Assembly: GCA_016946835.1 (NCBI GenBank)
Contig: JACVTC010000005.1
Span: 146,001-210,000 of the forward strand
From: Neocallimastix lanati (nom. inval.)
Taxonomy: Eukaryota > Neocallimastigomycota > Neocallimastigomycetes > Neocallimastigales > Neocallimastigaceae
DNA: 64,000 bases
Direction: 5' to 3'
The stretch's first letter is position 1; each line of letters starts with the position of its first letter. Below the pieces are notes generated by a model that was not told the origin of the DNA, did not search any database, and was given only the letters and a program-made list of their open reading frames with translations. The translations under genes and the position numbers were made by a program. Shown here piece by piece: positions 13,817 through 27,172 of the stretch.

Positions 13817-14465
13817 TTATTAAAAACTTTATTTTATTATTGATGTCTTTTATTTTACAAATAAAAAAAAAATTTTTTTTTTTTTTCATTTTTATTTTAT
13901 TCATGTTTTTCTTGTATCTTTTATTAAAAACTTTATTTTATTATTGATGTCTTTTATTTTACAAATAAAAAAAATTTTTTTTTTTTTCATTTTTATTTTA
14001 TTCATGTTTTTCTTGTATCTTTTATTAAAAACTTTATTTTATTATTGATGTCTTTTATTTTACAAATAAAAAAAATTTTTTTTTTTTTCATTTTTATTTT
14101 ATTCATGTTTTTCTTGTATCTTTTATTAAAAACTTTATTTTATTATTGATGTCTTTTATTTTACAAATAAAAAAAATTTTTTTTTTTTTCATTTTTATTT
14201 TATTCATGTTTTTCTTGTATCTTTTATTAAAAACTTTATTTTATTATTGATGTCTTTTATTTTACAAATAAAAAAAATTTTTTTTTTTTTCATTTTTATT
14301 TTATTCATGTTTTTCTTGTATCTTTTATTAAAAACTTTATTTTATTATTGATGTCTTTTATTTTACAAATAAAAAAAATTTTTTTTTTTTTCATTTTTAT
14401 TTTATTCATGTTTTTCTTGTATCTTTTATTAAAAACTTTATTTTATTATTGATGTCTTTTATCAT
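13817..14465. repeat. 101-bp near-identical tandem array (minisatellite)
   Basis: The block starting TTATTAAAAACTTTATTTTA recurs at 13817, 13921, 14022, 14123, 14224, 14325 and 14426. That is a spacing of exactly 101 bp apart from the first copy, which is longer by three homopolymer bases. Copies two to six look identical, including A7/T13-type homopolymers. The last copy breaks off after GATGTCTTTTAT. Such uniformity implies recent amplification or homogenisation. No coding frame. Confidence 0.95.
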
Positions 14466-14920
14466 TTAATAATAACTTTATTCATGTTTTTATTTTATTT
14501 TATTTTTATTTTTTTTTTATTTTTTATTCACTTTCTGCTTTCTTAAACCTTTTACTATTAACCTATTATTTAATAAGTTATTATTATTATTTTTTTTATA
14601 TTCATTATTTAATATTCATACTTAATTATTCATTATTTAATATTCATTATTTATTATGATTAACTATTCTATTTGTTATTTGCTATTTATTATTCCACTA
14701 TTCCATTATTCATTTTATAATATTTTATTATATTTTATTTTTATTATGTTTTTATATATACATATATATTTTATTTCTATTGCAGAATAGTTAAATGGTT
14801 AAATATTATTTTTATAATTTATGTTTCACTTATAATAAATAGTAATATATCATTCAAAAGCCGTTCATTATATATATATAATCATTATAATTTTTTTATT
14901 CATATAAATTTTTTACTTAA

Positions 14921-14960
<40 letters not shown>

Positions 14961-15682
14961 CCCTACAATTATTAAACAACTACTTATTTCCATTTTATTT
15001 TATTTATATTCTTTCTTTCTCTCTCTCTCTTTTTTTTTTAATTTTAATTTCTTTTATCTTATTTTTACATTAAAACTTCCCCTTTTTTTTCTTTTCTTTT
15101 TTTTTTTTTTTTTTTTTAATTATTAAACCATTTTCTTTTTCTTTTGTATATTATATATAATATTCATTAAAACGCCATTTTATATTTTAATAAAAATTTT
15201 TTTATTATATATATTATATTTTTATATTAAAAAAAAAAGTTTATATATTATTTATACAATATTTACTTTTTTTTTTTTTTTTTTATAAAAAGTGGACTTT
15301 TTAATTTTTTTTTATTTTAAATTTTTTTTCCTGTAATTCATAAATTGACAAATTTATATAAATAAAAATAATTTTCACTTCATTGAATATTATATTTTTC
15401 CACCATTAATTTTTTTTTCTTTTTTTTTTTTTTAAATAAAATTTTCATGTCACCATTTATTTTTTTTTTTATTTTTTTTTTTCTTTTGTAAAATAAAAAA
15501 TTAAAAAAAAAAAGGGAAAAATAGTTGACTTTATAAATTATCATATCTTAATTATTCATCTTTATTTCTGGATATTACACCATATAAAGCATCATTGTTA
15601 AACTCAGGTTTAAACTTTTCAAATAGCCTTTTCTGTTTTTTAATACTATTATTTATTATTATAACATCTACATTAATAAATT

Positions 15683-15830
15683 ATTATTTATTTATTCACT
15701 TATTCACTTATTCACTTATTTACTTATTCACTTATTCACTTATTTACTTATTTACTTATTTATATTTACTTAATTAATTATTTACTTATTTATTTATTTA
15801 TTTATTTAGTTATTTAGTTATTAATTATTT
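15683..15830. repeat. TTATTCACTTATTTAC-type microsatellite
   Basis: Tandem 8-bp units TTATTCAC and TTATTTAC pass into TTTA tetramers at the right end. The open frame reading through it gives a FTYSLIYL repeat peptide and is not considered a gene. Confidence 0.8.
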
Positions 15831-16254
15831 ATTTAATTATTAATTATCAATATATGTAATAAATATTTATTTAATTTTACAATTTACTGTATTTTGCTAT
15901 TAGGAAATTATTAACAATTTTTTTTGGTAACTGAATATTACACCATATACAGTTAATATAGTGTAATCTATTTCAAATCAAAAATTATTATTTATTAATA
16001 TGAATTACACCATATGTTTTAATCAATAGAAATATATTAGTTGTATTAGTAATGAATATATATATTTAATTCAATCATTGATCGGCTAACTAATATGGTT
16101 TAACTCTTTTAATTAAACTTTACTTTTAAATATAAATTTCTAAATATATATATATATATTTTATATATTTATTTTACAGTTATTTACATATTTAAATAGT
16201 TAAGTATTTTTATTAATTATTAATAAAAATACTTTACTATTTAAAACTAATAAA

Positions 16255-16690
16255 TTAATAATAAATAATATATAATAAATAATAAATAATAAATAATTGA
16301 ATAATTGAATAATTGAATAATAAATAATAAATAATAAATAATAAATAATTGAATAATTGAATAATAAATAATTGAATAATAAATAATAAATAATAAATAA
16401 TAAATAATAAATAATAAATAATATATAATAAATAATAAATAATAAATAATAAATAATTGAATAATTGAATAATAAATAATTGAATAATAAATAATAAATA
16501 ATAAATAATAAATAATAAATAATAAATAATAAATAATAAATAATAAATAATTGAATAATAAATAATAAATAATAAATAATAAATAATAAATAATAAATAA
16601 TAAATAATAAATAATAAATAATAAATAATAAATAATAAATGATAAATAATAAAAAGAGTATTTATTAATAAATAATTTATGAATAATAAA
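16255..16690. repeat. TAAATAA heptamer array with TTGAATAA interruptions
   Basis: Long period-7 array (AATAAAT) punctuated by 9-bp AATAATTGA units, ending at the right with the AAGAGTATTTATTAATAAAT block at 16650. The same compound structure recurs at 29700-29960, 49340-49610 and 62600-62745. The 153-codon minus-strand frame over it is a repeat artefact. Confidence 0.9.
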
Positions 16691-17555
16691 TAATTTTTAT
16701 TTTTTTTCCTTTTCAAAAAAAGTACTAAAATATAATAATCTTAATTTTTTATTTAGCCTATTTTAATATACATAAAGGTTAACTAATAATTTGATATAAA
16801 TATCTTTCATTTTCATTAATTTTTATTTTTTTTTTTTTTGGAAAATTTTTTTAAAAATCTTCTTAGGTAGAAATTTGTAATATAGAGTTTATAAAAAAAA
16901 AATCTAATTTCAAAATATATATACAAAACTTTAAATGGATATGTTTATATTATAAAATCAGTTATATATATTTTAATTATTGTAATAAAAATATTTAAAG
17001 TTGCACTATACTTTTATACCATTTAAACCATTTAGATTTATTATATTATAATATTATATTATTATTATTTTTTTTTTCAACAATATATATAAAGAATTTC
17101 TTATATACAAATTCAATTTAAAAATACGAATTCTTTTATACTACTATAATAACTAAAAAAATAATATATATAATTTTAATATCGATATATTTTATATAGT
17201 ATATTTTTTTTATTTTTTTTTTTATAAAAAAAAATAGCAATTATATAAGTTAATCATATATAATATCAAAATATAAAAAGTTGATATGCAACTGAACTAA
17301 GAAATTCAATTATTTTATTTAATAACAATAATAATTTATATAATAAGCTTTTATTTATTCCCTTTAATTTTAACCAAATATTTAAATTTGAATATACTTA
17401 GGAAAAATACTTAGTTTTGAATAATAATATTAAAAAATAATAATAATAATAATAATCAGAACTAATATATATATCATATCTTTTCATCTTAAAATTTGTC
17501 ATAAAATCTTAAATTGTAATTTCAAAATTAATAATATATATATACTTGAATAACA

Positions 17556-18545
17556 ATGACTGATAAAAACATATTAGAACAAATTGATTTGTTAAATCCG
17601 AAACTTAAAAATAAAAGGGGGGATTCAATAAATAGTATTAATATACATAGTGGGAATGAACCATCATCTATTAATCCTATTAATTATAATCAAATACAAT
17701 TTAATAACGAATTAAATCAAACTTTTAATAATACCATTGATAACAATAACAATACTAATAATACTAATAATATATTTGAAAATCAAGATGAAAATGATGT
17801 ATTGAATTTATGGTCATCTACAAATTTTTTTTTTGATCCTTTGGATACATCAGAATTAAGTAAATATAAATGGAATTTATTATATACTTAAATGTTTATC
17901 TTTTTTGTTATTGAAATGATAATTAAATTATATATTTATATATAGTTTAATCATATATTTTATATGTAATATAAATTTATAATTAACCTTTTATTATTAT
18001 TATTATTATAAATTTTAATTTTTTATTAATACTTTTAATTAAATAATTTCTTTATATTATATTAAATTAAATATTATATTTATATATATATATATTTAAA
18101 AAAAATTAAAAAAAAAAAAAAAAAAAAAAGATATTTTACAACAACAAAATAATAATAATGTGGATAATGAAAGTATTTCTTCAAATATAGGTGATCAGGA
18201 TGGTGTCGGTAATATATTACCTATGAGTGAAAGAGAAAGAGATAGGCAGAGGTATTATAAACTTAAAAAACGTATCTATTCCCATAGAGCCAAACGTACA
18301 GAGGATGAAAATAATAATGACAATATTAATGAAAATTTTATAAATAATACAAATCAAAGAAATGATTTCATTAATTTAAACGGTTTACAACAGTTTTTAG
18401 CTAATAATAACAACAACAATAATAACAACAATAATAATAGTAGTACTTCTTATTCAATAGGAAATAATTTCTTGAAAATTCCAGCTAATGATACCAATAC
18501 TACTTATTCTATTGATGCTTCATCTTCCTTTATACCTGCTATCAC

Positions 18546-18613
<68 letters not shown>

Positions 18614-20337
18614 GTAACTCTGATTCAAATAGTCCAAACCCTCACAATACTTTATATTTTGCAGATAGTATAAATGTACTATCAAGGAATAAAAATGAAA
18701 AAGGTAAAAATAATAATTTATACACTCAACTTATTAATAGTATTAATATAAATCAATCAGAAAATAGTAGTGGAAGTGGTAATAGTGGATTCTATAGTGA
18801 AAAATCTTCAATTCAATTGAATGATTCAAAAAGTAAAGAAATAGCAGATAAGAAAAAAAGAAGATCAGCGGCAACTATGAGATGTCGAGAGAAAAAGAGA
18901 AATCAATTACAAAAAAAGGAACAATATATTGGTTATTTGAAAAATCATGTGTTATTTTTAGATGGGTTAATTTCTCATATGGGTAATGAAATTAATTGGC
19001 TACGAAAGTCATATATTACTCAGTATGGTGAACAATCGTTAAAAGAGATCTATAAAAAAAATGGAAGAACTGTAGATTTAAGTGTCTTTCCTGGTAGTAC
19101 TTCCTTACCTATTGCTCAAAGTACCATGTTAAATGCTCAACAGTCCTCTTCTTCTTATCTTAACACTACACCAATTCTTCCAACCTCATCACCATCCAAT
19201 ACAGCTACCACGACCACCCCATCATCCACTTCCTCTTCATTTCCAGTGAATCATGAGGATCAAGAAAATACCTTGAAAATGGCTAGTATTCTTCAATCTT
19301 TTACAAATAAAACTAATATACCGTCTTCAAATGCTCAACTCTCCAATCCCAATCAATCAACAACTAATATGATATCACAACAGGCTCTTCCTCTCCATGC
19401 TCTCTCCAATTTAAGTACAAATTCCTTTACTTCCTCCCCTGAAGTTGAAATCGATGTCGATGCCGATGTCGAAACCGAAGTCGACGCCGAAGCCGAAGTT
19501 GAAAACGATATTAGTCCAGTTATTTCTCAAATGCCTATTTCTGTTAAAGCTGCTACTGCTACTGTTACTGCTACGTCTTCCTCTTTACCTTTATCATCGC
19601 AATCATCACAACCATTGCAATCTAAAAACAAATTTCCAATTCAAATTCCAAATCTAAATACCATAAATACTTTAATTAATTTACCTCCTGAACAAAGAGA
19701 GATTTTAATTAAACTTCTTAAGAAACCAGATCTAGCTTTAAAACTTTCATCTGCTCTAGGTAATTCCTCAAATGCAAGAACGACTTCCTCTACTACTATG
19801 AATTCTTCCTTATCTTCGGTTACCTCTTCTATTTCATCATCACTATCACTACCGTTAAGTTCTACTGAACCGACGGGAAATATGAGCACCACCACAGCTT
19901 CAACGTCCACCACCTCTCTAGGTTCATTAACCGAAAGTCTTTTTAATTCCATCCCATCTCATGAGAATCCCTCCACCACCACTACCACCACTACCATAAA
20001 CTTTACAAATACCGTCGTATCAAAATCAACATTAACCTCTGCATCTACATCTCTTTCAAATAATGGGATGACGACAATCCTTCCTACCACTAATAAGGTT
20101 CCATCATCCCTTACCAAGACGACATCATCGACAACATCGACGACGACGACAACAACAACAACAACAAGTGGAGCAGGAGTAAGAATAATAACAAAAACAA
20201 ATACTGGTGATGGTACGACTACCGGTGAAACTATCAATTCTCAAAACTTATCTAAAGATATGACCATTACCTCTATACCAACCTCCAAACAAACCAATAC
20301 TAATACAAATTTAGAAGATATGGTTTATTATATTTAG
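17556..20337 (+). CDS. bZIP transcription factor (two exons, 836 aa)
   Basis: Exon 1 is 17556-17859 and exon 2 is 18131-20337, joined by a 271-bp intron (GTAAAT...AAAAG). The junction makes an Asn codon and continues ILQQQNNNN, so the frame is kept. The basic region is at about residues 342-358 (KKKRRSAATMRCREKKR). It is followed by a zipper with heptad positions Lys364, Leu371, Leu378, Met385 and Leu392. Flanks are disordered: poly-Asn runs (encoded at 18403-18435 and 18547-18612), an acidic EVDVDAE-like stretch (encoded at 19441-19505), and a long Ser/Thr/Pro-rich C-terminus with poly-Thr. It should act in the nucleus as a dimer on DNA; targets are unknown. The invariant basic-region Asn of classical bZIPs aligns with Arg346, so DNA specificity may differ. 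It most resembles the Met28/ATF-like fungal type (pattern NTAASARFR). No symbol assigned. Confidence 0.85.
17860..18130 (+). other. Intron of the bZIP gene
   Basis: The donor GTAAAT follows the codons for DTSEL and the acceptor is AAAAG at 18130. The intron is AT-only, has stops in all frames, and contains the usual poly(A) stretch just before the acceptor. Splicing it joins the short upstream frame to the long downstream frame, which has no ATG near its 5' end. Confidence 0.8.
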
Positions 20338-20356
20338 AATAAAAAAAAAATGAAAA

Positions 20357-20399
<43 letters not shown>

Positions 20400-21107
20400 A
20401 TAAATATAAAATTTTTTTTATTTTTATTATTATTTTTATTTTTATTTTATTTTTTTTTTTTTTTATTTTTTATTTTTTATTTTTTATTTTTTTTTTAGTT
20501 ATTTTTTTTATTTTTCAATATCTTTTTCTACATATTTTTATATCCATATTATTAGAAGCAAGTAAAACAAACAAAGTTAAAACCTCAAACAAAACAAACA
20601 AAAAAAACAAACCCATAAACAAAACAAGTAAAAACAATTCAAAATCTTTTAATCCATAGTTTTATTCAATCAAACTTAAATATATCATTTAATTATTTCA
20701 TATCTATTTATTAATTTATTTCTTATCTATTATTAGTATTACTATAAAGTTTTTATCCATTATTTTATAATAAAAATAGAGATAATGATGATAACCCAAT
20801 ACTAATAATAATGATAAAAAAAAAAAAAAAAAAAAAAAAAAGTATTATATACATATAAAGTAAAATAATAAAAGCAAAATTAAACCGTTATGCATTGTTT
20901 CTTTTTAAAATATTAAATTATTTTATAAATATATTTATTTTTCATTTTCATTTTTATTTTTTTTTTTTTTTTGCTCTTTATTTTTTATTTATTTATTTAT
21001 TTATTTATTTTTTTTTTTCATTTTTTTATATTTAAATTTTTGCCTAAAAATTATTATTATTATTATAATTATTATTTATTATTTATTATTTATTATTATT
21101 TTTATTA

Positions 21108-21148
<41 letters not shown>

Positions 21149-23540
21149 TTATTACTTTATTATTATCATTATTTAATAATAACAGAATCATTTTTTCTAT
21201 TTCTTTATGATAAAAAAAACTTTTTTTTCCTACCAAAAAACCTTAAAAGTTTATAAAAATGGCTAAATGGTTTGATATAATTTTAACATTCATCCTCTTT
21301 CTTCTCAATATTAAAAGGATTAGGTTTATCCTTTTAACATCCACCAACCAAAATAACAAAACAAAAAAAAAAAAAGTTTTTTTAAATAATAAAAAATTTC
21401 CATTAATACGTATATTAATTTAATATATATAATATAATATAATATAGTTATTTGATCTGTCATTTCCAATTCATATATTATAAATATTTGAAAGATTAAT
21501 TAGAATCGATTTTTATTTATTTATTTTATATTATTTAACTTTTTTTTTTTACTCCATTTATATTATATTTATTATATTATATTATATTATATTTATTCTA
21601 TTTATTTATTTATTCTATTTATTTATTCGTTCATTTTAATTTGTTAAAAAAAAAAAAAAATTAAAAATTATATATTAAATTAAATATAAAAATAATATAT
21701 AATATATATAATAATGTATAGTAATATATAAACATAGTTTCAAATAATATTTAATAATAATAAATTAAAAAAAAAAAAAGAATGAAAAAAAATCTTTTTA
21801 TAATAAATGAAATAATGAAAATTTTTTTTTTTACTATATAGCTTTCATAGGTGGAAATAAAATAAGGTTTTTTTTCTTTTTATTTCTTTTTTATATTTTT
21901 TTTTCCTTTTTTTTTTTTTTAATTTATTATTATTAAATATTATTATTAAATATTATTAAATATTATTATTTATATCTTATGAAATATAGATATATAAATA
22001 AATATTAAAATTATATATATATAAAGAAATAAAAAAAAAAAAATAAATTGTTTTTTTCGATCTCTATTAGTTTTAATATCAGTTTTAGTTTCATTTTTAA
22101 TTTAAAAAAAATATATATTATATAATTTATATATATATAATAATATTAAATCATAATCAAGATTATTTTTTATATTAAAATGTCAAAAAAAATGATCGGA
22201 ATAAAAAATAATATATATATATTTGTATATATATTAAAAACGATTAAAATGCTCTTTTTTTATGAAATTTAAACCTATAAAATTAAAATTTATATATATT
22301 TATTAATTTATATATTTATATATTTATATATTTATATATTCATATATTTATATTTATATATTTATATTTATATACTTATATATTTATATATTTATATTTA
22401 TATAATTAAAAAATATTCAATCTTTTCATATTTTATATATATATTTTTTTATATTTTTATATTATTTTCTATTTAAATACATAAATCATATGAACATGTC
22501 ATTTAAAAAATGTTATTTAATGTATACGTTAATGTATGAAAAATAAATGGTTTAAAAAAAAAAAAAAAAAGTATATTGTAATAATAAAAATTAAAAATTT
22601 TATCCTTTTGATTTAAAGTTTATCCAATAATTATAATAGTAATTAATTAATCTTAAACATTTTTAAATTTATCCGTCACTAAAAAATTAATCCAATATAT
22701 TTGAAATTAAAAGAAAATTATATATATATTTTTTTCAAATAAAATAGATTTAAATATATAAAGTAAATAAACAAACAAACAAACAAACAATCAAATAATA
22801 AAATAAAATAAAAAATATATATAAAAGATAGTATAAAATTAGAATATTTTTATACTATATATTATATTGTGTCTAGTTTTTTTTTTTTTTTTTTATTTTC
22901 TTTAAAAAAAAATTTTTATTCTTACTATTAATTTTATAATTCATTTTATTTAATAATTAATATATATTTTAATTTTAATATATTTTTGTCTTTGAAATGT
23001 ATGAACAATGATGTTATTTTAAAGTTATATTATTATTAAAATATTTGAATTTCCAATCAAAATTGACTCAATAGCTATGAAAATTTGTGAATAACTTATC
23101 TCTTGTTTTTTTCCAAGTTATTAATGAAAGAATTTATTAATAATGGTAGAAGATACAATTGTATTTATAATTGAAAATATATGATATATATATTTATATA
23201 TTATTTAATATTTTTTTTTTTTTTTTTTTTTTTTTTACCAATTTATTATGAATTAAAATAATAATAAACCTACTATGAGAATAGCTTAAAAGATATTAAA
23301 TTATTTTTCTTTTTTAATTCAAAATATCCTTTTCGTTTTTTTGTGTAATTACTATTAATAAATGTTTGTTTGTAAAATTATTTAAAATTTTAAGGGATAG
23401 TAAAACATTTTATATATAATACTGTGATTCTTTACGTTAGTTAACATATAATATTTAATAGTTTACCAAAGAAATTATACAATGTAATTTATCCATATTT
23501 TTAAAATAAATTATTCTAACATTAAAATTATACTCTAAAC

Positions 23541-23542
23541 TA

Positions 23543-23622
<80 letters not shown>
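23541..23622. repeat. ATT trinucleotide microsatellite
   Basis: Uninterrupted ATT run of about 27 units, bounded by CTAATT on the left and ATTTTTAAG on the right. Perfect runs of this length are expected to be length-polymorphic. Confidence 0.95.
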
Positions 23623-23623
<1 letters not shown>

Positions 23624-24149
23624 TTTAAGAAATGATCATAAATTAATCTTACAATCAATCATTTATCCATTTTAAAAACTTTTTCTTTAAATAAAAAATA
23701 TAGATTTATTAAATTAAATTAAAAAAAAAAAAAAAAAAAAAGATAATAAATATATAAAAGACCCTTTTTTTTTTTATTTTAAATATCTCGTAACTCTTTG
23801 AGCTATTCTCATGGTAGATTTTTTATGAAATATATCATTATAAATTGGCAAAAGCAAATTTAAGAAGTATTATATATAATTATAAAAATAATTAGAGCTT
23901 AGATCTTAATTAAAAAAATGTTTTCATTACTTATTAACTTGGAAATAAAGAAAAAAATATAAAGATTAAGTATTCTTATAGTTTCATATTTATCCATTGT
24001 AAATAACACTTTTTCTTTATATAAAAGGATATACCGAATTAAAAAAAAAAAAAAAAAAAAAAAAAGACCTTAATTCTACAACAACAATAAAAAAAATTTT
24101 TAAAAATAGTAAAAAGTTTTAAGTTCTTGTTTTATTTTTTTTTATCTCC

Positions 24150-24216
<67 letters not shown>

Positions 24217-24446
24217 TTAATTGTTTTAATTAATTATTACTATTTTTATTTATAATTCGTAATAACCATTCCTATTTATTATTACTCTCAACAGTTTAAT
24301 AGTTACTTCTATAACCTGTATTTCTGAAATATTTATTATATATATTTATTCTCCGTCTTATAATCTATACTCTCTAATTTGATAATATTACAGTAAATAA
24401 ATTGATAAATAATAATAATAATAATAATAATTATAATAGAAATATT

Positions 24447-24652
24447 AATAACTAATAATAAATAATAAATAATAAATAATAAATAATAAATAATAAATAA
24501 TAAATAATAAATAATAAATAATAAATAATAAATAATAAATAATAAATAATTAATAATAAATAATAAATAATAAATAATTAATAATAAATAATAAATAATA
24601 AATAATAAATAATAAATAATAAATAATAAATAATAAATAATAAATAATAAAT
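24447..24652. repeat. TAAATAA heptamer array
   Basis: Period-7 AATAAAT units with two AATTAATAATAA interruptions, ending in ATATATATATATG. It lies immediately upstream of the MULE relic. Confidence 0.9.
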
Positions 24653-24699
24653 ATATATATATATGTATTATTATAAGTTAAATATATATATTTAAAAAA

Positions 24700-24899
24700 A
24701 GAATGTGATGCATCTCTATCAATAATTAAACATTGAATTAAAGAAGAAATACGAAAAAGTTCTACCCCTTTTGATATACGACCAAAGCAAATATTTAATG
24801 AAATTTCTAAAGAAGTGGGTTTTTTTTTGTGTCCTGAATAGGATACAATAAGATCTCAAATAACAAGAAATATAAATAAATAAAATAAAATAAAATAAA

Positions 24900-24938
<39 letters not shown>

Positions 24939-25862
24939 CCAGAAGTAACGACACTTGATACAATTCCGAATGAACCAGAATATTATAAAACAGAAAGAAA
25001 TGAAAATTTTTTATGATATTCAAAAAAATTCATATATTATTATTTTTCAGTCATCACCATTACAAGTAAAATTATTTATACAATATAATATAGATATTTT
25101 TGCCGATGGAACATTTAAAATTACACTAAAATGTGGTTATCAAGTGTTCATTACTAGAACTTATGTTAAGGAATTGAATAATTTTTATACTATTTCCTTT
25201 TCAATATTAAAAAAAATAAAAAACAAAGAACTTTCGAAGTGTTATTTGAAGAAATAAAAAAAAAATGTTGAAAAAGAATAATAATTTTTATAATTACACT
25301 AAAAAATTTTTTTTCATTGTGATTTTGAAAAAGGTATTTCTAATGCTTTTAAAAAAGTGTTTCCTGATATAAATATTAAATACAGTAGTAGGCATTATAA
25401 AAGAGTATTAGAAATTAAAAAAAAAAATTATGTCGTAAAAGAAGTAGAAAATAATATTGATTTATATATTCATTATAAGTTAATTTCAAACTTTCCTTTT
25501 AATAAACCCTGAATATATAAATATTATTTATAATAAAATTAAAAGTGATTGAGTGTCCTGAACATAAATATGACAAATTTTTTTTGGAATTTTTAAAATA
25601 CTTTGAAATAGTTTATTTAAAAAGATGATGAAATTATGCATTGGAATTATTATAATAATATAGAGCATATAACAAATAATGCCTCAGTATCATTCAACAA
25701 TATTTAAATGAATTTATTTCCAAAGAAAAAAAAAAAAGCTTCATTTTTTATAAATTTTTATTAGCTTTACAAAAAGGAGATTCATTATTCTACGATGATT
25801 ACAAAATAAGAAATGAATTCGTTGAATTATGGTTGAAGTGTTTAAGATATTTAAATATTAAA
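24700..25862 (+). pseudogene. Decayed MULE-type transposase
   Basis: Fragments in shifting frames read as one MULE transposase in the right order. First comes STPFDIRPKQIFNEISKEVG (near 24760), then PPEVTTLDTIPNEPEYYKTE (24936). Next is the core NIDIFADGTFKITLKCGYQV with VFITRTYVKELNNFYTISF (in the open part, 24955-25257), whose Asp in ADGTF is the first catalytic acidic residue of the MULE fold. Then follow FHCDFEKGISNAFKKVFPDI (near 25312), NYYNNIEHITNNAS (near 25647) and YDDYKIRNEFVELW (near 25792). Frameshifts, in-frame stops and an A-rich insertion (24885-24935) break it, so it is inactive. No amino-terminal FLYWCH zinc finger and no obvious terminal inverted repeats are seen. Usual substrate: the element's own inverted termini. 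Confidence 0.75.
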
Positions 25863-26376
25863 ATTTTATTTCAAAAGAAATAATATTATATTTTTACAAT
25901 TAAATAATATTAAATAATTATTTCAAAGGAAATAATAATATATTCTATTAAAAAAGAATTATAAAAAATTATTTTTTACAATTGAATATTAATAATATAT
26001 ATATAAAAAAGAATATTTATTATTTATTTAATTATTAAAATAGAAGCCACATATAAAATACGCCACATTATATCCTTATATTATTTCTGAAACCTTTTAT
26101 TTATTTTTATTATATTTTTGTTTTTTTTTATTATTAATCATTTATTTTATTGTGGATAATTTATGCTTTTTTATTTATTTACTGAAGGGATTTAAAAAAG
26201 TCATACATAATAATTGAATTATATATTTTATAAATTATAAGCTAGTTAAATAGATAAAAAGAAAAAATATTAGTAAGTAAATAATAATAACAATAATAAT
26301 CATAATAATAATAATAGTAATAAATTTTAGTATTGTTAAAGTGGGATAATTCTTTTTCCTTTTCTTTTATTATTAA

Positions 26377-26408
<32 letters not shown>

Positions 26409-26913
26409 GTTAAGATAAAAGATATAATAAATTAATTTTTTACTTTTAAAACTGTAATCCATATTATATCCAAAACTATAAATATATAAATATAAATATA
26501 TTGATATATACTATATATGTATATATTTATGAATATGATGTTATCTATATGAATACTTGTATCTATGGATAGATGTTGTTAAGTTAAAAATATATTTGTA
26601 TGTATCATTTCAAAAATAGGAAAAATACTAAATATTTTTAATTTTTATTTTATTTTTGTTTCTTTTTTTCCTTTTTTTTTTTTTTTTTATTTTTTTTATT
26701 ATAATATATATATTTATTTATTATTAATTTTTTTTTTTATATTTCCTTGCATAAATGTTTCAAAATTTAATTAAATTTAATAATAGATTTTTTTTTTAAT
26801 TTTTTAAATTCTATTTTATTATTTTATTTTATTTTTTTATCTTCATTTAACTAAACACAAAAATGAACTATAATAATATAAAAATAAAAAGTAACTTTTT
26901 ATTTTTTATTAAT

Positions 26914-26946
<33 letters not shown>

Positions 26947-27172
26947 GGTATATATTATTATTATATTTTATTTTATTTTATTTATTTTTATTCCTTTAGA
27001 ATAAGAAAACAAATAAATTTATCATTATATCTTTATTTGATGGATACTGGTTAAACTTTTAATAATTGTTAGGATATAAAAAAAAAGTTTATTAATTATT
27101 AACTATTATTAATACTGTTATATAATTATAAATATATTTTACATATTCTTAAAAATTATATAATTATATAAT
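25863..27172. other. AT-rich spacer
   Basis: Nothing coding is recognised. It contains short ATT runs (26380-26408) and TATA repeats (26917-26942). A 63-codon frame at 26863-27054 has no convincing composition or similarity. Confidence 0.55.

Larger units (their letters stand above)
14466..17555. other. Intergenic spacer upstream of the bZIP gene
   Basis: No gene recognised. It holds T homopolymers (14926-14960), an octamer-like TTATTCAC array (15683-15770), a heptamer array (16255-16690), and three copies of ATTACACCATAT near 15574, 15937 and 16003. The last few hundred bases before 17556 would carry the bZIP promoter; nothing specific is distinguishable. Confidence 0.6.
20338..24699. other. 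AT-rich intergenic region
   Basis: No gene is supported. Contents include TTTTTATTTTTA runs after the bZIP stop, TTTA and ATT runs (21040-21165), TATATTTATATATT repeats (22290-22410), an ATT triplet run of about 27 units (23541-23622), a TTA run (24148-24217) and a heptamer array (24447-24652). Long open frames here encode only Ile or Leu/Tyr/Phe homopolymers. Confidence 0.65.

Noticed and set aside
13817-14465. 101-bp array as a CRISPR array
   Set aside because: Units are directly contiguous with no unique spacers, and the genome is eukaryotic.
15560-16015. Three ATTACACCATAT words as a regulatory array
   Set aside because: They are unevenly spaced, in a gene-free stretch more than 1.5 kb from the bZIP start; too little to support a site.
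19641-20237. Minus-strand frames opposite the bZIP gene (Val/Glu-rich)
   Set aside because: They are shadows of the Thr/Ser/Asp codons of the real plus-strand gene.
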